DNA from: an uncultured Sphingomonadaceae bacterium
GTDB taxonomy: Bacteria > Pseudomonadota > Alphaproteobacteria > Sphingomonadales > Sphingomonadaceae
NCBI GenBank assembly: GCA_947501325.1
Contig: CANMVC010000002.1
Location: 558,001-622,000, forward strand
Reading direction: 5' to 3'
Length of the DNA stretch: 64,000 nucleotides
Shown piece after piece: positions 1-9,579 of the stretch (its first letter is position 1; each line of letters begins with the position of its first letter). Both the position numbers and the translations under genes were made by a program. The notes below the pieces were generated by a model. That model did no database searches and had not been told where the DNA came from. It saw only the letters and a program-made list of their open reading frames with translations.

Positions 1-1
1 T

Positions 2-703
2 TCGCTCAGCTATTTGCGATCCGCCCCGTTCGACAAGATCAAGGTCGACAAGAGTTTCGTCGATTCCTGTACGCAGAAAGACAAGAACAGCGCCAAGATT
101 ATCGCGGCTATTGTCAGTTTGTCCGAAGCGCTCGGGATGGAAACAACGGTTGAGGGTGTCGAGGCCTTCGACCAGTTCGACCTCGTCTGCTCGAAAGGCG
201 CGCGCTACATTCAGGGATGGATCTATTCAAAAGCGCTCAGACTCGAAGAAATCAAAGAAAATTTGGGAAGTGGTGTATTTAAAATTGAACCCGATGGGCC
301 CGACCTTTATCGACCGGACCGGCGTACGGTGTTTCGCCGTATCGGTGCTATTCATGAAGACCATCGCTATGAGGTTGTCATGCGCGATCTTTCCAAAACC
401 GGGGCCCGATTTGAAGGCATGCTTGGTGTTCCGCTTGGAACCCAGCTAGTCCTCGACCTCGGCGGCGGGCAACTAGTCATCAGTACTGTGATCCGGGTCA
501 AAGAAGCGATGGTCGCCGCTGAGTTTGAAACACCGCTGGTTAGCGATGGCGCTGGCGGCCTGTGCACGCGCCATCGAGTGTCCCCCTATGACCTTGCTTC
601 CGCGGGCATGCCGCTCGCGGCCTTGCCACCAGGCAATTATCCGCTGGCGCAAAGTGCTTCTGACCAGGCGAGTAAACCGAAGTTTATGCAGGTCACCATC
701 TGA
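2..703 (+). CDS. EAL domain (C-terminal part) plus PilZ-like domain, c-di-GMP related; 5' truncated by window edge
   Basis: Frame stays open to the window start (SLSYLRSAPFDKIKVDKSFV is an EAL C-terminal motif); C-terminal part resembles PilZ (RR..., DLSKTGARFEG). Confidence 0.8.
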   Translation, partial: SLSYLRSAPFDKIKVDKSFVDSCTQKDKNSAKIIAAIVSLSEALGMETTVEGVEAFDQFDLVCSKGARYIQGWIYSKALRLEEIKENLGSGVFKIEPDGPDLYRPDRRTVFRRIGAIHEDHRYEVVMRDLSKTGARFEGMLGVPLGTQLVLDLGGGQLVISTVIRVKEAMVAAEFETPLVSDGAGGLCTRHRVSPYDLASAGMPLAALPPGNYPLAQSASDQASKPKFMQVTI

Positions 704-736
704 CCACTTCCGTCAGATAGTGAAACGGGAAGCCCT

Positions 737-1786
737 TTAGCGTCCAATAAGGGCCCGCGCCATATTGTCGGCTACTTCAGCCGACGGCAATTTACTCGAC
801 GCGCTTTCTTTCCAAATTTCGGTCAGGCGCGCCGGAATCTTGGCAATTCTGTGGTTCACTTCGTCAACATTGCTGTCGCCAAGATATTCCAAACCAACAT
901 TTATGATCCCACCCGAGTTGATCACATAGTCGGGCGCAAAAAGAATGTTGCGGTCGAAAATCCGCTGACCATCTTCTGGAGTCGCCAGCTGATTATTCGC
1001 GCCACCGGCAACGATCGGTACGTTGAGATGGGCAATTGAAACTTTATCCAATATTGCGCCTAAAGCGTTGGGACTAAACACATCTGCTTCCAAACGCATC
1101 ACGTCGTCGAGGCCGACCATGCTTGCGCCAATCTCTGCCGCCAACTGGGTTGCATGATCCTTGTTAATGTCGGCTATGCTAAGCCGTGCGCCATCTTTGG
1201 CGAGTAAGCGGGCTAATCCCCCGCCAACGCTGCCAACTCCTTGAATCGCAACATGGACATCTTCCATGCTGTCACGGCCCAATTTGTGCTTCACCGCAGC
1301 TTTGACACCAAGATATACACCCATGGCGGTAAACGGCCCAGGATCGCCGCCAGCATCACCATCGTCGCTAACCGGCAGACCCGAGACATATTTTGTCTGT
1401 TTGGACACCTCTACCATATCGGCGGTACTGATGCCGACGTCTTCGGCTGTCACGTAGCGTCCGCCAAGCGAATCAATCATGCGTCCGAAAGCCGCCAACA
1501 TTTCAGGAGACTTTGCCCGGCTGCGATCGGCCAATATAACAGCCTTACCGCCACCAAGGGGCAATCCAGCCATAGCATTTTTGAAACTCATCCCACGGGA
1601 CAAGCGCAGCGCGTCCGTTACCGCTGTTTCGCGATTTTCATAGTGCCAGAAGCGTGTACCGCCTGCGCCGGGGCCCAAATGGGTGGAATGAAGAGCGATA
1701 ATCGCACTGAGACCCGTTTCGACATCGTGGAAGAAATGAACAGCTTCATGGCCATCAAAATCTGGCAGATCCCACATTATCGACAT
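737..1786 (-). CDS. Glu/Leu/Phe/Val dehydrogenase family (leucine dehydrogenase-like)
   Basis: GPGAGGTRFW, AGLPLGGGKAVI, ending in a Rossmann domain (GVGSVGGGLA); start chosen at MSIMWDLPDF; the ORF extends to 1816. Confidence 0.88.
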   Translation of the reverse strand: MSIMWDLPDFDGHEAVHFFHDVETGLSAIIALHSTHLGPGAGGTRFWHYENRETAVTDALRLSRGMSFKNAMAGLPLGGGKAVILADRSRAKSPEMLAAFGRMIDSLGGRYVTAEDVGISTADMVEVSKQTKYVSGLPVSDDGDAGGDPGPFTAMGVYLGVKAAVKHKLGRDSMEDVHVAIQGVGSVGGGLARLLAKDGARLSIADINKDHATQLAAEIGASMVGLDDVMRLEADVFSPNALGAILDKVSIAHLNVPIVAGGANNQLATPEDGQRIFDRNILFAPDYVINSGGIINVGLEYLGDSNVDEVNHRIAKIPARLTEIWKESASSKLPSAEVADNMARALIGR

Positions 1787-1829
1787 TTGGAAAATCCCTT
1801 GCTCACTGAGTAACATAATTTGGTGAAGC

Positions 1830-1844
1830 TGTAATAATATTACA
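1830..1844. promoter_or_regulatory. Dyad TGTAAT-N3-ATTACA upstream of the leucine dehydrogenase-like gene; candidate operator
   Basis: Perfect 6-bp inverted repeat in the intergenic region. Confidence 0.3.
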
Positions 1845-1918
1845 AAACGCTTTTGTCACCCCGAGATATTCCAGGAACCCCTAACAGTTTGAATATCTTG
1901 AAAATGTGGTTTTAAAAA

Positions 1919-1996
1919 TGGGGCGACCGAGGGGTCTCGAACCCCCGACCTCCGGTACCACAAACCGGCGCTCTAACCAACTGAGCTACGATCGCC
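1919..1996 (-). tRNA. tRNA-His(GTG), with encoded G-1:C73 and encoded CCA
   Basis: Reverse complement GGCGATCGTAGCTCAGTTGGTTAGAGCGCCGGTTTGTGGTACCGGAGGTCGGGGGTTCGAGACCCCTCGGTCGCCCCA folds as a cloverleaf; anticodon GTG. Confidence 0.96.
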
Positions 1997-2099
1997 ATAA
2001 TCGAACAACATACAAACATGCCTGCTGCGCCGCGCTGCATAGGGACGCTTAGGGGCAGCCGTCAAGTATTTAGCGCACCGAAAAGCGGTGAATCAACTA

Positions 2100-3089
2100 T
2101 CAGAGTGCATCGCCCCGCTGGCGGTGGACCAACCGGGCCGGTTGGCGCGCGGCATCGACCAGCGCGCGCTCCTCCACCAAAGCACTTTGCATCTCCACCG
2201 CCATATCGAGCCGGAACCAACGCGTCGTTAATTTCACCTGGCTTTGTACTTGCGACGGGGCCAAAAAACTGGCTGGAAACGGCTCTGCCCAGAAATCATT
2301 CAGGCTTCCATAACCGGTTTCGAGCCGCCGTCCTAGAAACTGGCGAGACTGCACAATATCAGGATCATTGGAGAGCATTGCCAGCAAGACCGCCTGCTCC
2401 GGCCGCAACGTATTGATGTTGATAGGCGAGAGGTCAGTGGTTGGGAGCGCGCAAAGCCATGGCACGATCCGGGCATAAATATCGCTGGTGACGCCTTTAA
2501 CCGTGCGCAGCTCGCTAATATCAACCATGATCGCATTGGCGGTGCGATAGGGGCTTTCCAGTTGGACATAATATTCATCCTCCGCGCCGTGCGGTGACGG
2601 AATCGTGTCGCTATCAATCCAGTCGGTAACCGATTCTGCGATATCCGTGGCCTCCCCTTGCGGGATGTCCAGCAAGTTCATCAACCGGACAAATTGGATT
2701 TGTCCGTCGGGCCGTGCCGACAACAAGGCATCATTCTGGCTCACCAGACTGTTAACGTTGAAACAATTCCCGCCATCCCTCAACGCTGCTGTAATCAAGC
2801 CGCCAGGAACGGGAAAACGGCGCTCCTGACCGTTCCAGCCGCCGACATTGGTGGTGCGCCCGGGTGACAGGCTGACAATCTGTTCCGCCGATTGCATGCC
2901 GATAGACTCGGCCGCGATCAGATAGGCCTTGGCCTGACTGAGTTCACGAGCATTGGACGCCAGCTTGGTGGCCCCCGCCAGCCGGTCAATTCCGTGCGCC
3001 GCCAACACGGCGATGACCGCCACGAGCAGCAAAACGGTCAACAGAGCCGCCCCGCGTTCCCCTTTTGTGACGAGTGGTGACCGCTTCAT
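2100..3089 (-). CDS. gspK: Type II secretion system minor pseudopilin GspK
   Basis: N-terminal ERGAALLTVLLLVAVIAVLAA prepilin-like segment; GspK-like body (NCFNVNSLV, DWIDSDTIPSPHGAEDEYY). Confidence 0.88.
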   Translation of the reverse strand: MKRSPLVTKGERGAALLTVLLLVAVIAVLAAHGIDRLAGATKLASNARELSQAKAYLIAAESIGMQSAEQIVSLSPGRTTNVGGWNGQERRFPVPGGLITAALRDGGNCFNVNSLVSQNDALLSARPDGQIQFVRLMNLLDIPQGEATDIAESVTDWIDSDTIPSPHGAEDEYYVQLESPYRTANAIMVDISELRTVKGVTSDIYARIVPWLCALPTTDLSPININTLRPEQAVLLAMLSNDPDIVQSRQFLGRRLETGYGSLNDFWAEPFPASFLAPSQVQSQVKLTTRWFRLDMAVEMQSALVEERALVDAARQPARLVHRQRGDAL

Positions 3090-3712
3090 AGATATCCCGT
3101 CCCGACGAGGAAAACATGGCGATAGTTACGGCCATTTTGTTCAAATTGCAGTTCGATCGCCCGCGGCAAATCGTTCAGCCGCTCCGTCTGCCAGCTGCTG
3201 AGCCACTGCCCCCTTTTATCCCGAAAACGCAGTTCCAGATTGTTTATACCCTCAAGCAACACGGCTGGCTCACTGATTGCCCCTCCATCGGTCGTTTCAT
3301 ATTGCAGTCGTTCGAGCCGGCCATCGTTCAATTGATAGGACACACGCTGCATATTGGAGCGTGGTTTGTTGTTGATATTGCTCTGTCCGCCCCGGGTGAA
3401 AGACAGGAACCCGCGCCCGCTGCTGTCGGTCTCGCTCACAAACGCAGCCACTCTGTCCCCTTGCTGGTCGCGATGGGGCCGAGGGAGCGCTTGACTCAAA
3501 TCCGCTTCCATCAGGGACACCAGGCGCTGCATATGCGCCATGTCGCTGAGCTTGGCATCTGTCACCTCGTTGCTGGTGACCGCACCACGCAGCAGGGCAA
3601 CACCAGCGACTGACAATAATGAAAAGATGAATAGTGCTACCATCATCTCGACCAGCGTGAACCCGCTTTGCTTCGTGCTGCTATCGCCGCGATTTATATT
3701 TCCGCCGGTCAT
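3086..3712 (-). CDS. gspJ: Type II secretion system minor pseudopilin GspJ
   Basis: Prepilin motif GFTLVEMMVALFIFSLLSVAG; GspJ-like body; overlaps the start of gspK; likely start MTGGN (the ORF extends to 3778). Confidence 0.88.
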   Translation of the reverse strand: MTGGNINRGDSSTKQSGFTLVEMMVALFIFSLLSVAGVALLRGAVTSNEVTDAKLSDMAHMQRLVSLMEADLSQALPRPHRDQQGDRVAAFVSETDSSGRGFLSFTRGGQSNINNKPRSNMQRVSYQLNDGRLERLQYETTDGGAISEPAVLLEGINNLELRFRDKRGQWLSSWQTERLNDLPRAIELQFEQNGRNYRHVFLVGTGYL

Positions 3713-3803
3713 AATGCCCTTTTCTATATCTCCATAATCGCAGACCGCAAAGAGCGGTTGCGGCCTAAAGATTTTCATCTAATCTAATGGCCCGACATTA
3801 GGA

Positions 3804-4463
3804 GTGATATCGGACCATTTGATGACAGATCAGAACACCACTACCGCAGATTATCTGGTCGCTCTGGGCCAAGTGCAGCGCTATCCCAGCAAGAATATAG
3901 AGCTGTGCATGCTGAAAAACTTCCTGAGGGCCGATGAGTGTGAACAGCTTATTCAACGTATTGATAAAGAACGCCGCCCGTCGACCATAGCGGACGCCAA
4001 TGGTGACGATTATTTTCGCACCAGTGAAACCTGCGATCTCGATCATGATGATCCTTTTGTCGCAGAAATTGACACCAAAATTTGCAACTTTGCTAATATT
4101 GCTCCGAAATTTGGCGAACCGCTTCAAGGGCAACGTTATGCCGAAGGGCAAGAATTCAAAGCCCATATCGATTTTTTCGATCCCAATGGCGAAGATTTCA
4201 AGAAGTTCTGCTCAATCTCTGGCCAGCGCACATGGACATTCATGATCTATTTGAACGAACCAGATGCTGGCGGCGCCACCCGCTTTGTGAAACTGAACAA
4301 GAAATTCGTGCCAAAGACAGGCAATATTTTATGCTGGAATAATGTACAGCCGGATGGCGCAATCAATAATCTGACGCTCCATCACGGCATGAAGGTACGC
4401 AGCGGCACGAAATATGTCATCACAAAATGGTTCAGAGAACGTGCTTGGCCGTGGCCAGAATAG
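3804..4463 (+). CDS. 2OG-Fe(II) oxygenase, prolyl 4-hydroxylase alpha-like
   Basis: HIDFFDP ... RTWTFMIYLNEPDAGGATRF ... LHHGMKV...KYVITKWFRE, the P4Hc-type HxD...H arrangement. Confidence 0.85.
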   Translation: MISDHLMTDQNTTTADYLVALGQVQRYPSKNIELCMLKNFLRADECEQLIQRIDKERRPSTIADANGDDYFRTSETCDLDHDDPFVAEIDTKICNFANIAPKFGEPLQGQRYAEGQEFKAHIDFFDPNGEDFKKFCSISGQRTWTFMIYLNEPDAGGATRFVKLNKKFVPKTGNILCWNNVQPDGAINNLTLHHGMKVRSGTKYVITKWFRERAWPWPE

Positions 4464-4496
4464 ATTTGCAGGGATAGTCATATTGCAGCAGCTTCG

Positions 4497-5717
4497 ATGA
4501 AAATAACGCGCTATCGGCCCGGCCCAGGCATTATGGTTTCAGCGGCCTTTATAGGCCCCGGTACCGTTACCGCCTGCACCCTTGCCGGCGCCAATTTTGG
4601 TTTTGCGCTCATCTGGGCCCTTGTATTTGCAACCGTTACAACGATTATTCTGCAATCCGTTGCAGTCCGGGTAGCGTTGGTCTCACGGCTGGGTCTGGCA
4701 GAGGCGATGATGCAGACCATCTCCTCCCCGCCGCTCAGATGGATGGCGGCTTTGTTGCTCATCGCAGCTTTGGCGCTTGGCAATGCCGCCTATGAGGCTG
4801 GAAATATCTCGGGTGCCGTTTTGGGTTTGGAGGCGTTCAGCGCTGAACTTGCTGGCAGCAGAGCTCTGGTCATATGCGGAATCGCTCTTTTGGCTGGGGC
4901 GTTGATATTATTGTCCAAACCAAGCTGGGTTGAACGGATATTGATCGCAATGGTGCTGTTGATGTGCCTGTCATTCCTGGCGACTTTCCTGATTACCAAA
5001 CCCGATTTTGGTGCCATCTTCAGTGGCGTCATACCTAGCATACCAGAGGGAGGGCTTTTGACCGCCATTGCTTTGATCGGTACAACCATTGTGCCCTACA
5101 ATCTGTTTTTGCATGCGGCGAGCGCGCGCGAGCGATGGACAGAAGAAAGCGGCTTGGCGGAAGCACAAACAGATAGCGCAATTTCCATAGGGCTCGGCGG
5201 ACTCATCTCGATTACAATATTGTCCACAGCTGCCGCCAGTTTATTTGGAAGCAACCGGGAAATTACCAGCGCCGTTGATATGGCTGAACAACTCAATCCC
5301 CTCTTCGGATCATTTGCGAGCGCGACATTGGGCGCAGGTTTTTCTGCCGCTGGCCTAACCTCAGCAATCACCGCTCCACTCGCCACCGGCTATATCGTCC
5401 AGGAAATATTTGGCGGCCGAGGAAAACAATCGTCGCGGATGCCGTTCAAAATCGGTGTCATTCTGGTCATTTTGTCCGGCACCTTTGGTGCACTGCTCAA
5501 CTACAAGCCCGTTGAAATCATTTTTGTAGCTCAGATTGCCAACGGGCTATTGCTACCGGTCATCGCTTTTTTCCTCATTAAGCTGGCCAATGATAGCGCC
5601 CTGCTGGGGCATCATGTTAATGGATGGCGGGGAAATGTTGCGGGAGCGGCTATATTGCTTGTGACGAGCTTACTCGGTATTCGGCTCATTGCGCGGGCCT
5701 TGGGATGGTGGCCATGA
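4497..5717 (+). CDS. NRAMP-family divalent metal ion transporter (YcsG-like)
   Basis: Multiple TM segments, GPGTVTACTLAGANFGF, TTIVPYNLFLHAAS; ATGA overlap with pxpA. Confidence 0.85.
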   Translation: MKITRYRPGPGIMVSAAFIGPGTVTACTLAGANFGFALIWALVFATVTTIILQSVAVRVALVSRLGLAEAMMQTISSPPLRWMAALLLIAALALGNAAYEAGNISGAVLGLEAFSAELAGSRALVICGIALLAGALILLSKPSWVERILIAMVLLMCLSFLATFLITKPDFGAIFSGVIPSIPEGGLLTAIALIGTTIVPYNLFLHAASARERWTEESGLAEAQTDSAISIGLGGLISITILSTAAASLFGSNREITSAVDMAEQLNPLFGSFASATLGAGFSAAGLTSAITAPLATGYIVQEIFGGRGKQSSRMPFKIGVILVILSGTFGALLNYKPVEIIFVAQIANGLLLPVIAFFLIKLANDSALLGHHVNGWRGNVAGAAILLVTSLLGIRLIARALGWWP

Positions 5718-6472
5718 ACCGGTTTATTGATCTCAACGCTGATTTGGGTGAAGATGACAGCCTGGCTGGGATGGCTCGGGATATAGCGATTATGGATGTC
5801 GTTTCCAGCTGCAACATCGCCTGTGGCGGTCATGCGGGTTCACCAGACACGATGCGGGCCATGTTAGAGGCTGCAAAAGCCAAAAATGTTTCTGCGGGCG
5901 CACATCCCTCCTACCCTGATCGCGATAATTTTGGGCGGGTCAGCATGACCATTGATCCCATGGACTTGAAAGGCAATTTGCTCGGACAAGTCCGAACCAT
6001 CAAAACGATCGCAGCGGAAGTAGCAACGAGAATCACCCATCTGAAACCACATGGAGCGCTCTATAATGATGCGCAAGATAACGAAACGCTGGCCGACATA
6101 CTGATCGAGATAGCGAATATGGAACAATTGGCATTAGTCGGCATGGCAGGTTCTGCCGTCGATAAGAGGGCAAGAGAAAATGGCATTCGCATCATCGCCG
6201 AAGCCTTCATTGATCGGCGGTACACACCCCACTGTCGCCTAACGCCCCGCACTGAAAAAGGGGCTGTCATCACGGATGATGCCGAGCGGATAAAACAAGG
6301 CCTGGCCCTCGCACGAGGCAATCCGATATCCACGTCCCACAATCAGTCAAAAATCATTCAAGCCGAAACCCTTTGCCTTCATTCGGATAGCGATGGAGCC
6401 GTTGTCACAGCAAGGGCCATGCGCAACGCGTTGGAAAATGAGGGCATAGCAGTTGTGGCACCAGCCTTATGA
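5714..6472 (+). CDS. pxpA: 5-oxoprolinase subunit PxpA (LamB/YcsF family)
   Basis: DLNADLGE, SCNIACGGHAG, HLKPHGALYN, EAFIDRRY. Confidence 0.95.
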   Translation: MNRFIDLNADLGEDDSLAGMARDIAIMDVVSSCNIACGGHAGSPDTMRAMLEAAKAKNVSAGAHPSYPDRDNFGRVSMTIDPMDLKGNLLGQVRTIKTIAAEVATRITHLKPHGALYNDAQDNETLADILIEIANMEQLALVGMAGSAVDKRARENGIRIIAEAFIDRRYTPHCRLTPRTEKGAVITDDAERIKQGLALARGNPISTSHNQSKIIQAETLCLHSDSDGAVVTARAMRNALENEGIAVVAPAL

Positions 6473-7134
6473 CCATCGCAGATATTCATGCTTGCGATGA
6501 CTGGCTTTCTTGCCGTCTCGAGAGTCTTGACGCGGTCCATGCTGCCAGTGCCGTTATACGAAGCCAAAAGACATGGCAGGAGGTGGTACCAGGGCTGGAT
6601 AGTATTGCTGTGCAATTTGATCCCGCCCAAACCACTCCAAAGCAAGCTATAGATTTGCTCCATAAGCAGTTGCTGCGACCAACCGCCGCGGCAGAGGCAC
6701 AAACAGATCCCATCACCATCCCGGTTTGTTATGATGAAATTTTCGCGCCTGACCGGGATTGGATAGCCGGGAAAATGGGCATTTCGACCGAAGCTTTGAT
6801 GGAATGGCATAGTAGCTTGCAATTTACGGTGACCATGCTGGGGTTCATGCCCGGCTTTGCCTATTTGCAATGCTGCGACGACATAGTGGAATTCGGGAGA
6901 CTGTCCAAACCCCGACAAAATATCGCTGCGGGTTCTATCGGCATTATTGGCGACCAGAGTTGCATCTATTCCTTCAACAGCCCGGGTGGCTGGCCCATAA
7001 TTGGGCGCACGCCAATTCAGCTATTTGACCCTGGGAAGGATCAACCAGCGCTACTCTCCGCCAATCAGCTTTTATCTTTCCGCCCAATTAGTAGAGTTGA
7101 ATTTGACAATCTCGCTGGAAAACAAGGCGAGTGA
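6469..7134 (+). CDS. pxpB: 5-oxoprolinase subunit PxpB (KipI family)
   Basis: MLGFMPGFAYL, IPVCYD, SPGGWPIIGRTP. Confidence 0.93.
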   Translation: MTIADIHACDDWLSCRLESLDAVHAASAVIRSQKTWQEVVPGLDSIAVQFDPAQTTPKQAIDLLHKQLLRPTAAAEAQTDPITIPVCYDEIFAPDRDWIAGKMGISTEALMEWHSSLQFTVTMLGFMPGFAYLQCCDDIVEFGRLSKPRQNIAAGSIGIIGDQSCIYSFNSPGGWPIIGRTPIQLFDPGKDQPALLSANQLLSFRPISRVEFDNLAGKQGE

Positions 7135-8078
7135 TGCTGACAGTTGTTAAACCCGGCTTACAGACAACCTTACAAGGCGCCCCGTTTTCCGGTCATCGAT
7201 ATCTCGGCATGCCTGCTGCCGGCGCTGCTGATTGCTTGTCGCTTGCCTTGGCCAATCGTCTGGTCGGCAATATGCGTCACGCAACTGCTGTAGAGATTAC
7301 GTTGGATGAGGCAAAATTTACTGTCGAACGTCCCGGTATTCTAGCACTTACCGGTGCCGCCGGGTTTCTTCGGGTCGATGGTAGAAACCGCTCCTTACAT
7401 GAAGGCGTATCTGTAAAACCCGGAAATCAAATCCATATCGGTCCAGCTACTCAAGGCTGCCGCTCCTATCTGGCTGTTGCGGGCAGAATAGAAGCACGAT
7501 CCCTTTTGGGTGGGCAATCCACTTATCTTGGCGGAGGTCTCGGCGGGTTTCAGGGGCGCGCGTTAAGAGCCCGCGATAGGATTAAGTCAACGAACGGCTC
7601 CAGCTCTCCCCCAGCACAGAGAGAGACGCCCGAAACCCTGCACCCCAAAATATCCAATAATTTTATCCTGCGTATTAACACAGGCCCCGAGATTTCTATT
7701 TTAACCCCCTCTTCTCAAACGATACTATTTGAGAAGACCTATCAGGTAGGAGCGAGGACTAATCGCATGGGGTCAAGCCTAAAAGGCCCAACGCTGGAAC
7801 AGCAATGCCTGGCGCAGATGAATAGTGCGGCAGTCTTCCCTGGTACCGTTCAATGCCCACCAGATGGCGAACCGTTCCTGCTTGGGCCAGATGCACAAAC
7901 AACCGGCGGTTACCCGAGGATAGCGCAGGTGATTCGGGCAGATCGGCACTTGATCGGGCAAATTCGCACGGGATCCGTCATTCAGTTCGTGAAAGTATCC
8001 AACGAACGGGCGACAGAAATATATCGTAAGAAGCTATCACTTCTAACGCCTTGGCTGGGAGCCGTAAGCCTGTGGTGA
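7131..8078 (+). CDS. pxpC: 5-oxoprolinase subunit PxpC (KipA family)
   Basis: KPGLQTTLQG, GMPAAGAAD, RSYLAVAGRI, LGPDAQTTGGYPRIAQVI. Confidence 0.93.
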   Translation: MMLTVVKPGLQTTLQGAPFSGHRYLGMPAAGAADCLSLALANRLVGNMRHATAVEITLDEAKFTVERPGILALTGAAGFLRVDGRNRSLHEGVSVKPGNQIHIGPATQGCRSYLAVAGRIEARSLLGGQSTYLGGGLGGFQGRALRARDRIKSTNGSSSPPAQRETPETLHPKISNNFILRINTGPEISILTPSSQTILFEKTYQVGARTNRMGSSLKGPTLEQQCLAQMNSAAVFPGTVQCPPDGEPFLLGPDAQTTGGYPRIAQVIRADRHLIGQIRTGSVIQFVKVSNERATEIYRKKLSLLTPWLGAVSLW

Positions 8079-8099
8079 GCGAAGGCGTTAAACCTTCGC
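8079..8099. terminator. Hairpin GCGAAGG-N7-CCTTCGC shared by convergent pxpC and rpmE
   Basis: Perfect 7-bp inverted repeat in the convergent intergenic gap; no strong U-run. Confidence 0.4.
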
Positions 8100-8108
8100 C
8101 GACACAGC

Positions 8109-8339
8109 TTAGTTTTTCTTGAGTGACAAACCGCCGAAACGCTTGTTGAAGCGTGCGACCTGGCCGCCAGCATCAAGAAGGCGTTGGTTGCCGCCGGTCC
8201 ATGCCGGATGCGATGTCGGATCAATGTCGAGCTGTAGCGTGTCGCCCTCTTTACCCCAGGTGGAGCGGGTTTCAAACACGGTGCCATCAGTCATTTGGAC
8301 CTTGATCACATGATAGTCGGGATGCGTATCTTTTTTCAT
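8109..8339 (-). CDS. rpmE: 50S ribosomal protein L31, cysteine-free form
   Basis: [28 protein letters not shown]...SHPAWTG...RFNKRFG. Confidence 0.95.
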   Translation of the reverse strand: MKKDTHPDYHVIKVQMTDGTVFETRSTWGKEGDTLQLDIDPTSHPAWTGGNQRLLDAGGQVARFNKRFGGLSLKKN

Positions 8340-8459
8340 TCTGTGCTCCAAAACGGGCTGGTTTCCGACCAGATCCCTAAGCGTATAATAGTCTGCGAAG
8401 CGGCGCATTAACTGTCGCCGTCGCAAAGTGCAAGATTCTTTTATCGTTTCGTCGGTCGA

Positions 8460-8918
8460 TTATGCGCCGGGCGGATCGGCTATCATTGCAGTGAAACTGG
8501 CCTCGGCAGCCAATTTCTCACCAATCATCGCTTTTCCGTAGAATTTGCAGACCCGTGCGCGCTTCTGGACGAATTCGACATTAAGCGACAGTAAGCAGCC
8601 CGGCTCTACCGGATTACGGAATTTCGCTCCGTCAATAGCCATGAAATAAACCAACTTGCCAGAACCGACTAAACCAAAGCTTTCCATTGCCAATACGCCG
8701 GCAGCCTGCGCCAACGCTTCGACAATCATAACCCCAGGCATGATGGGACGTCCGGGGAAATGGCCCTGAAAAAATCCTTCGTTCATCGTCACGGCCTTCA
8801 CCGCACGAATGGATTCATCCTTGACCAATTCTTCCACCCGGTCGACCAGCAACATGGGATAGCGATGCGGCAAAACCGCCATCACTTTGGTGACGTCGTA
8901 ATCTAACGGCTCAGACAT
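8460..8918 (-). CDS. fabZ: 3-hydroxyacyl-ACP dehydratase FabZ
   Basis: [36 protein letters not shown]. Confidence 0.96.
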   Translation of the reverse strand: MSEPLDYDVTKVMAVLPHRYPMLLVDRVEELVKDESIRAVKAVTMNEGFFQGHFPGRPIMPGVMIVEALAQAAGVLAMESFGLVGSGKLVYFMAIDGAKFRNPVEPGCLLSLNVEFVQKRARVCKFYGKAMIGEKLAAEASFTAMIADPPGA

Positions 8919-8925
8919 CGGTCTA

Positions 8926-9579
8926 TTAACGACCGGAAGGCTGTTCTGTCGCAGCTGGCTGCTGTGCCTGCTGCTGCGCTTGACCTGGCTTCCAACCTGC
9001 TGGCGGCGTAATTGATGCAGAAGGAACCAGTTTGTTCAATTCGGCAACAATAGCGTCCGTAATATCCACATAAGGCTCGCGCGCGACAACCGACTGCGGC
9101 TGAAGCACAAGGTCAACCTTTTGAGCCTTCATTGTGGCCCGTATGGCATCGTTCAATTTCATTCCAACCTGCTCTTCCACGTAGGCTGTCGCCAATGTGA
9201 CACGCTGTTGCAAACGTGCCAGGTCTTGCTGGCCGGACTGCCGCTTTGCTTGCAACGCTTGCGCCTGAGGCTGGACCGTCTGCGCGGTGGCGCCAGGCTG
9301 TTGAACAGCGGCATTATATGCGTCCACCAAAGGTTTAATTTCAGTCTGCAATGCCGCAGCGCGTGCATTGGTGCGATCGATATCGTCCTTGTAAGTCGTT
9401 TTCATTTGCGCAACGGCATTTTGATAAGCTTGTGACTTTACAACCGCCGCCTCGTAATTTGCGACGGCGATTCCGGTTTTGGACTGAGCTGCTGCCGGCG
9501 ATGCCACGATCGCCGGAACGGATAGAGTGGCAAGGGCCAAGGCCGCTGATTTCAAAAGTGTCTTGGTTGAGATAGTCAT
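8926..9579 (-). CDS. OmpH/Skp family periplasmic chaperone
   Basis: Signal peptide, coiled-coil body, position directly after bamA. Confidence 0.88.
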   Translation of the reverse strand: MTISTKTLLKSAALALATLSVPAIVASPAAAQSKTGIAVANYEAAVVKSQAYQNAVAQMKTTYKDDIDRTNARAAALQTEIKPLVDAYNAAVQQPGATAQTVQPQAQALQAKRQSGQQDLARLQQRVTLATAYVEEQVGMKLNDAIRATMKAQKVDLVLQPQSVVAREPYVDITDAIVAELNKLVPSASITPPAGWKPGQAQQQAQQPAATEQPSGR

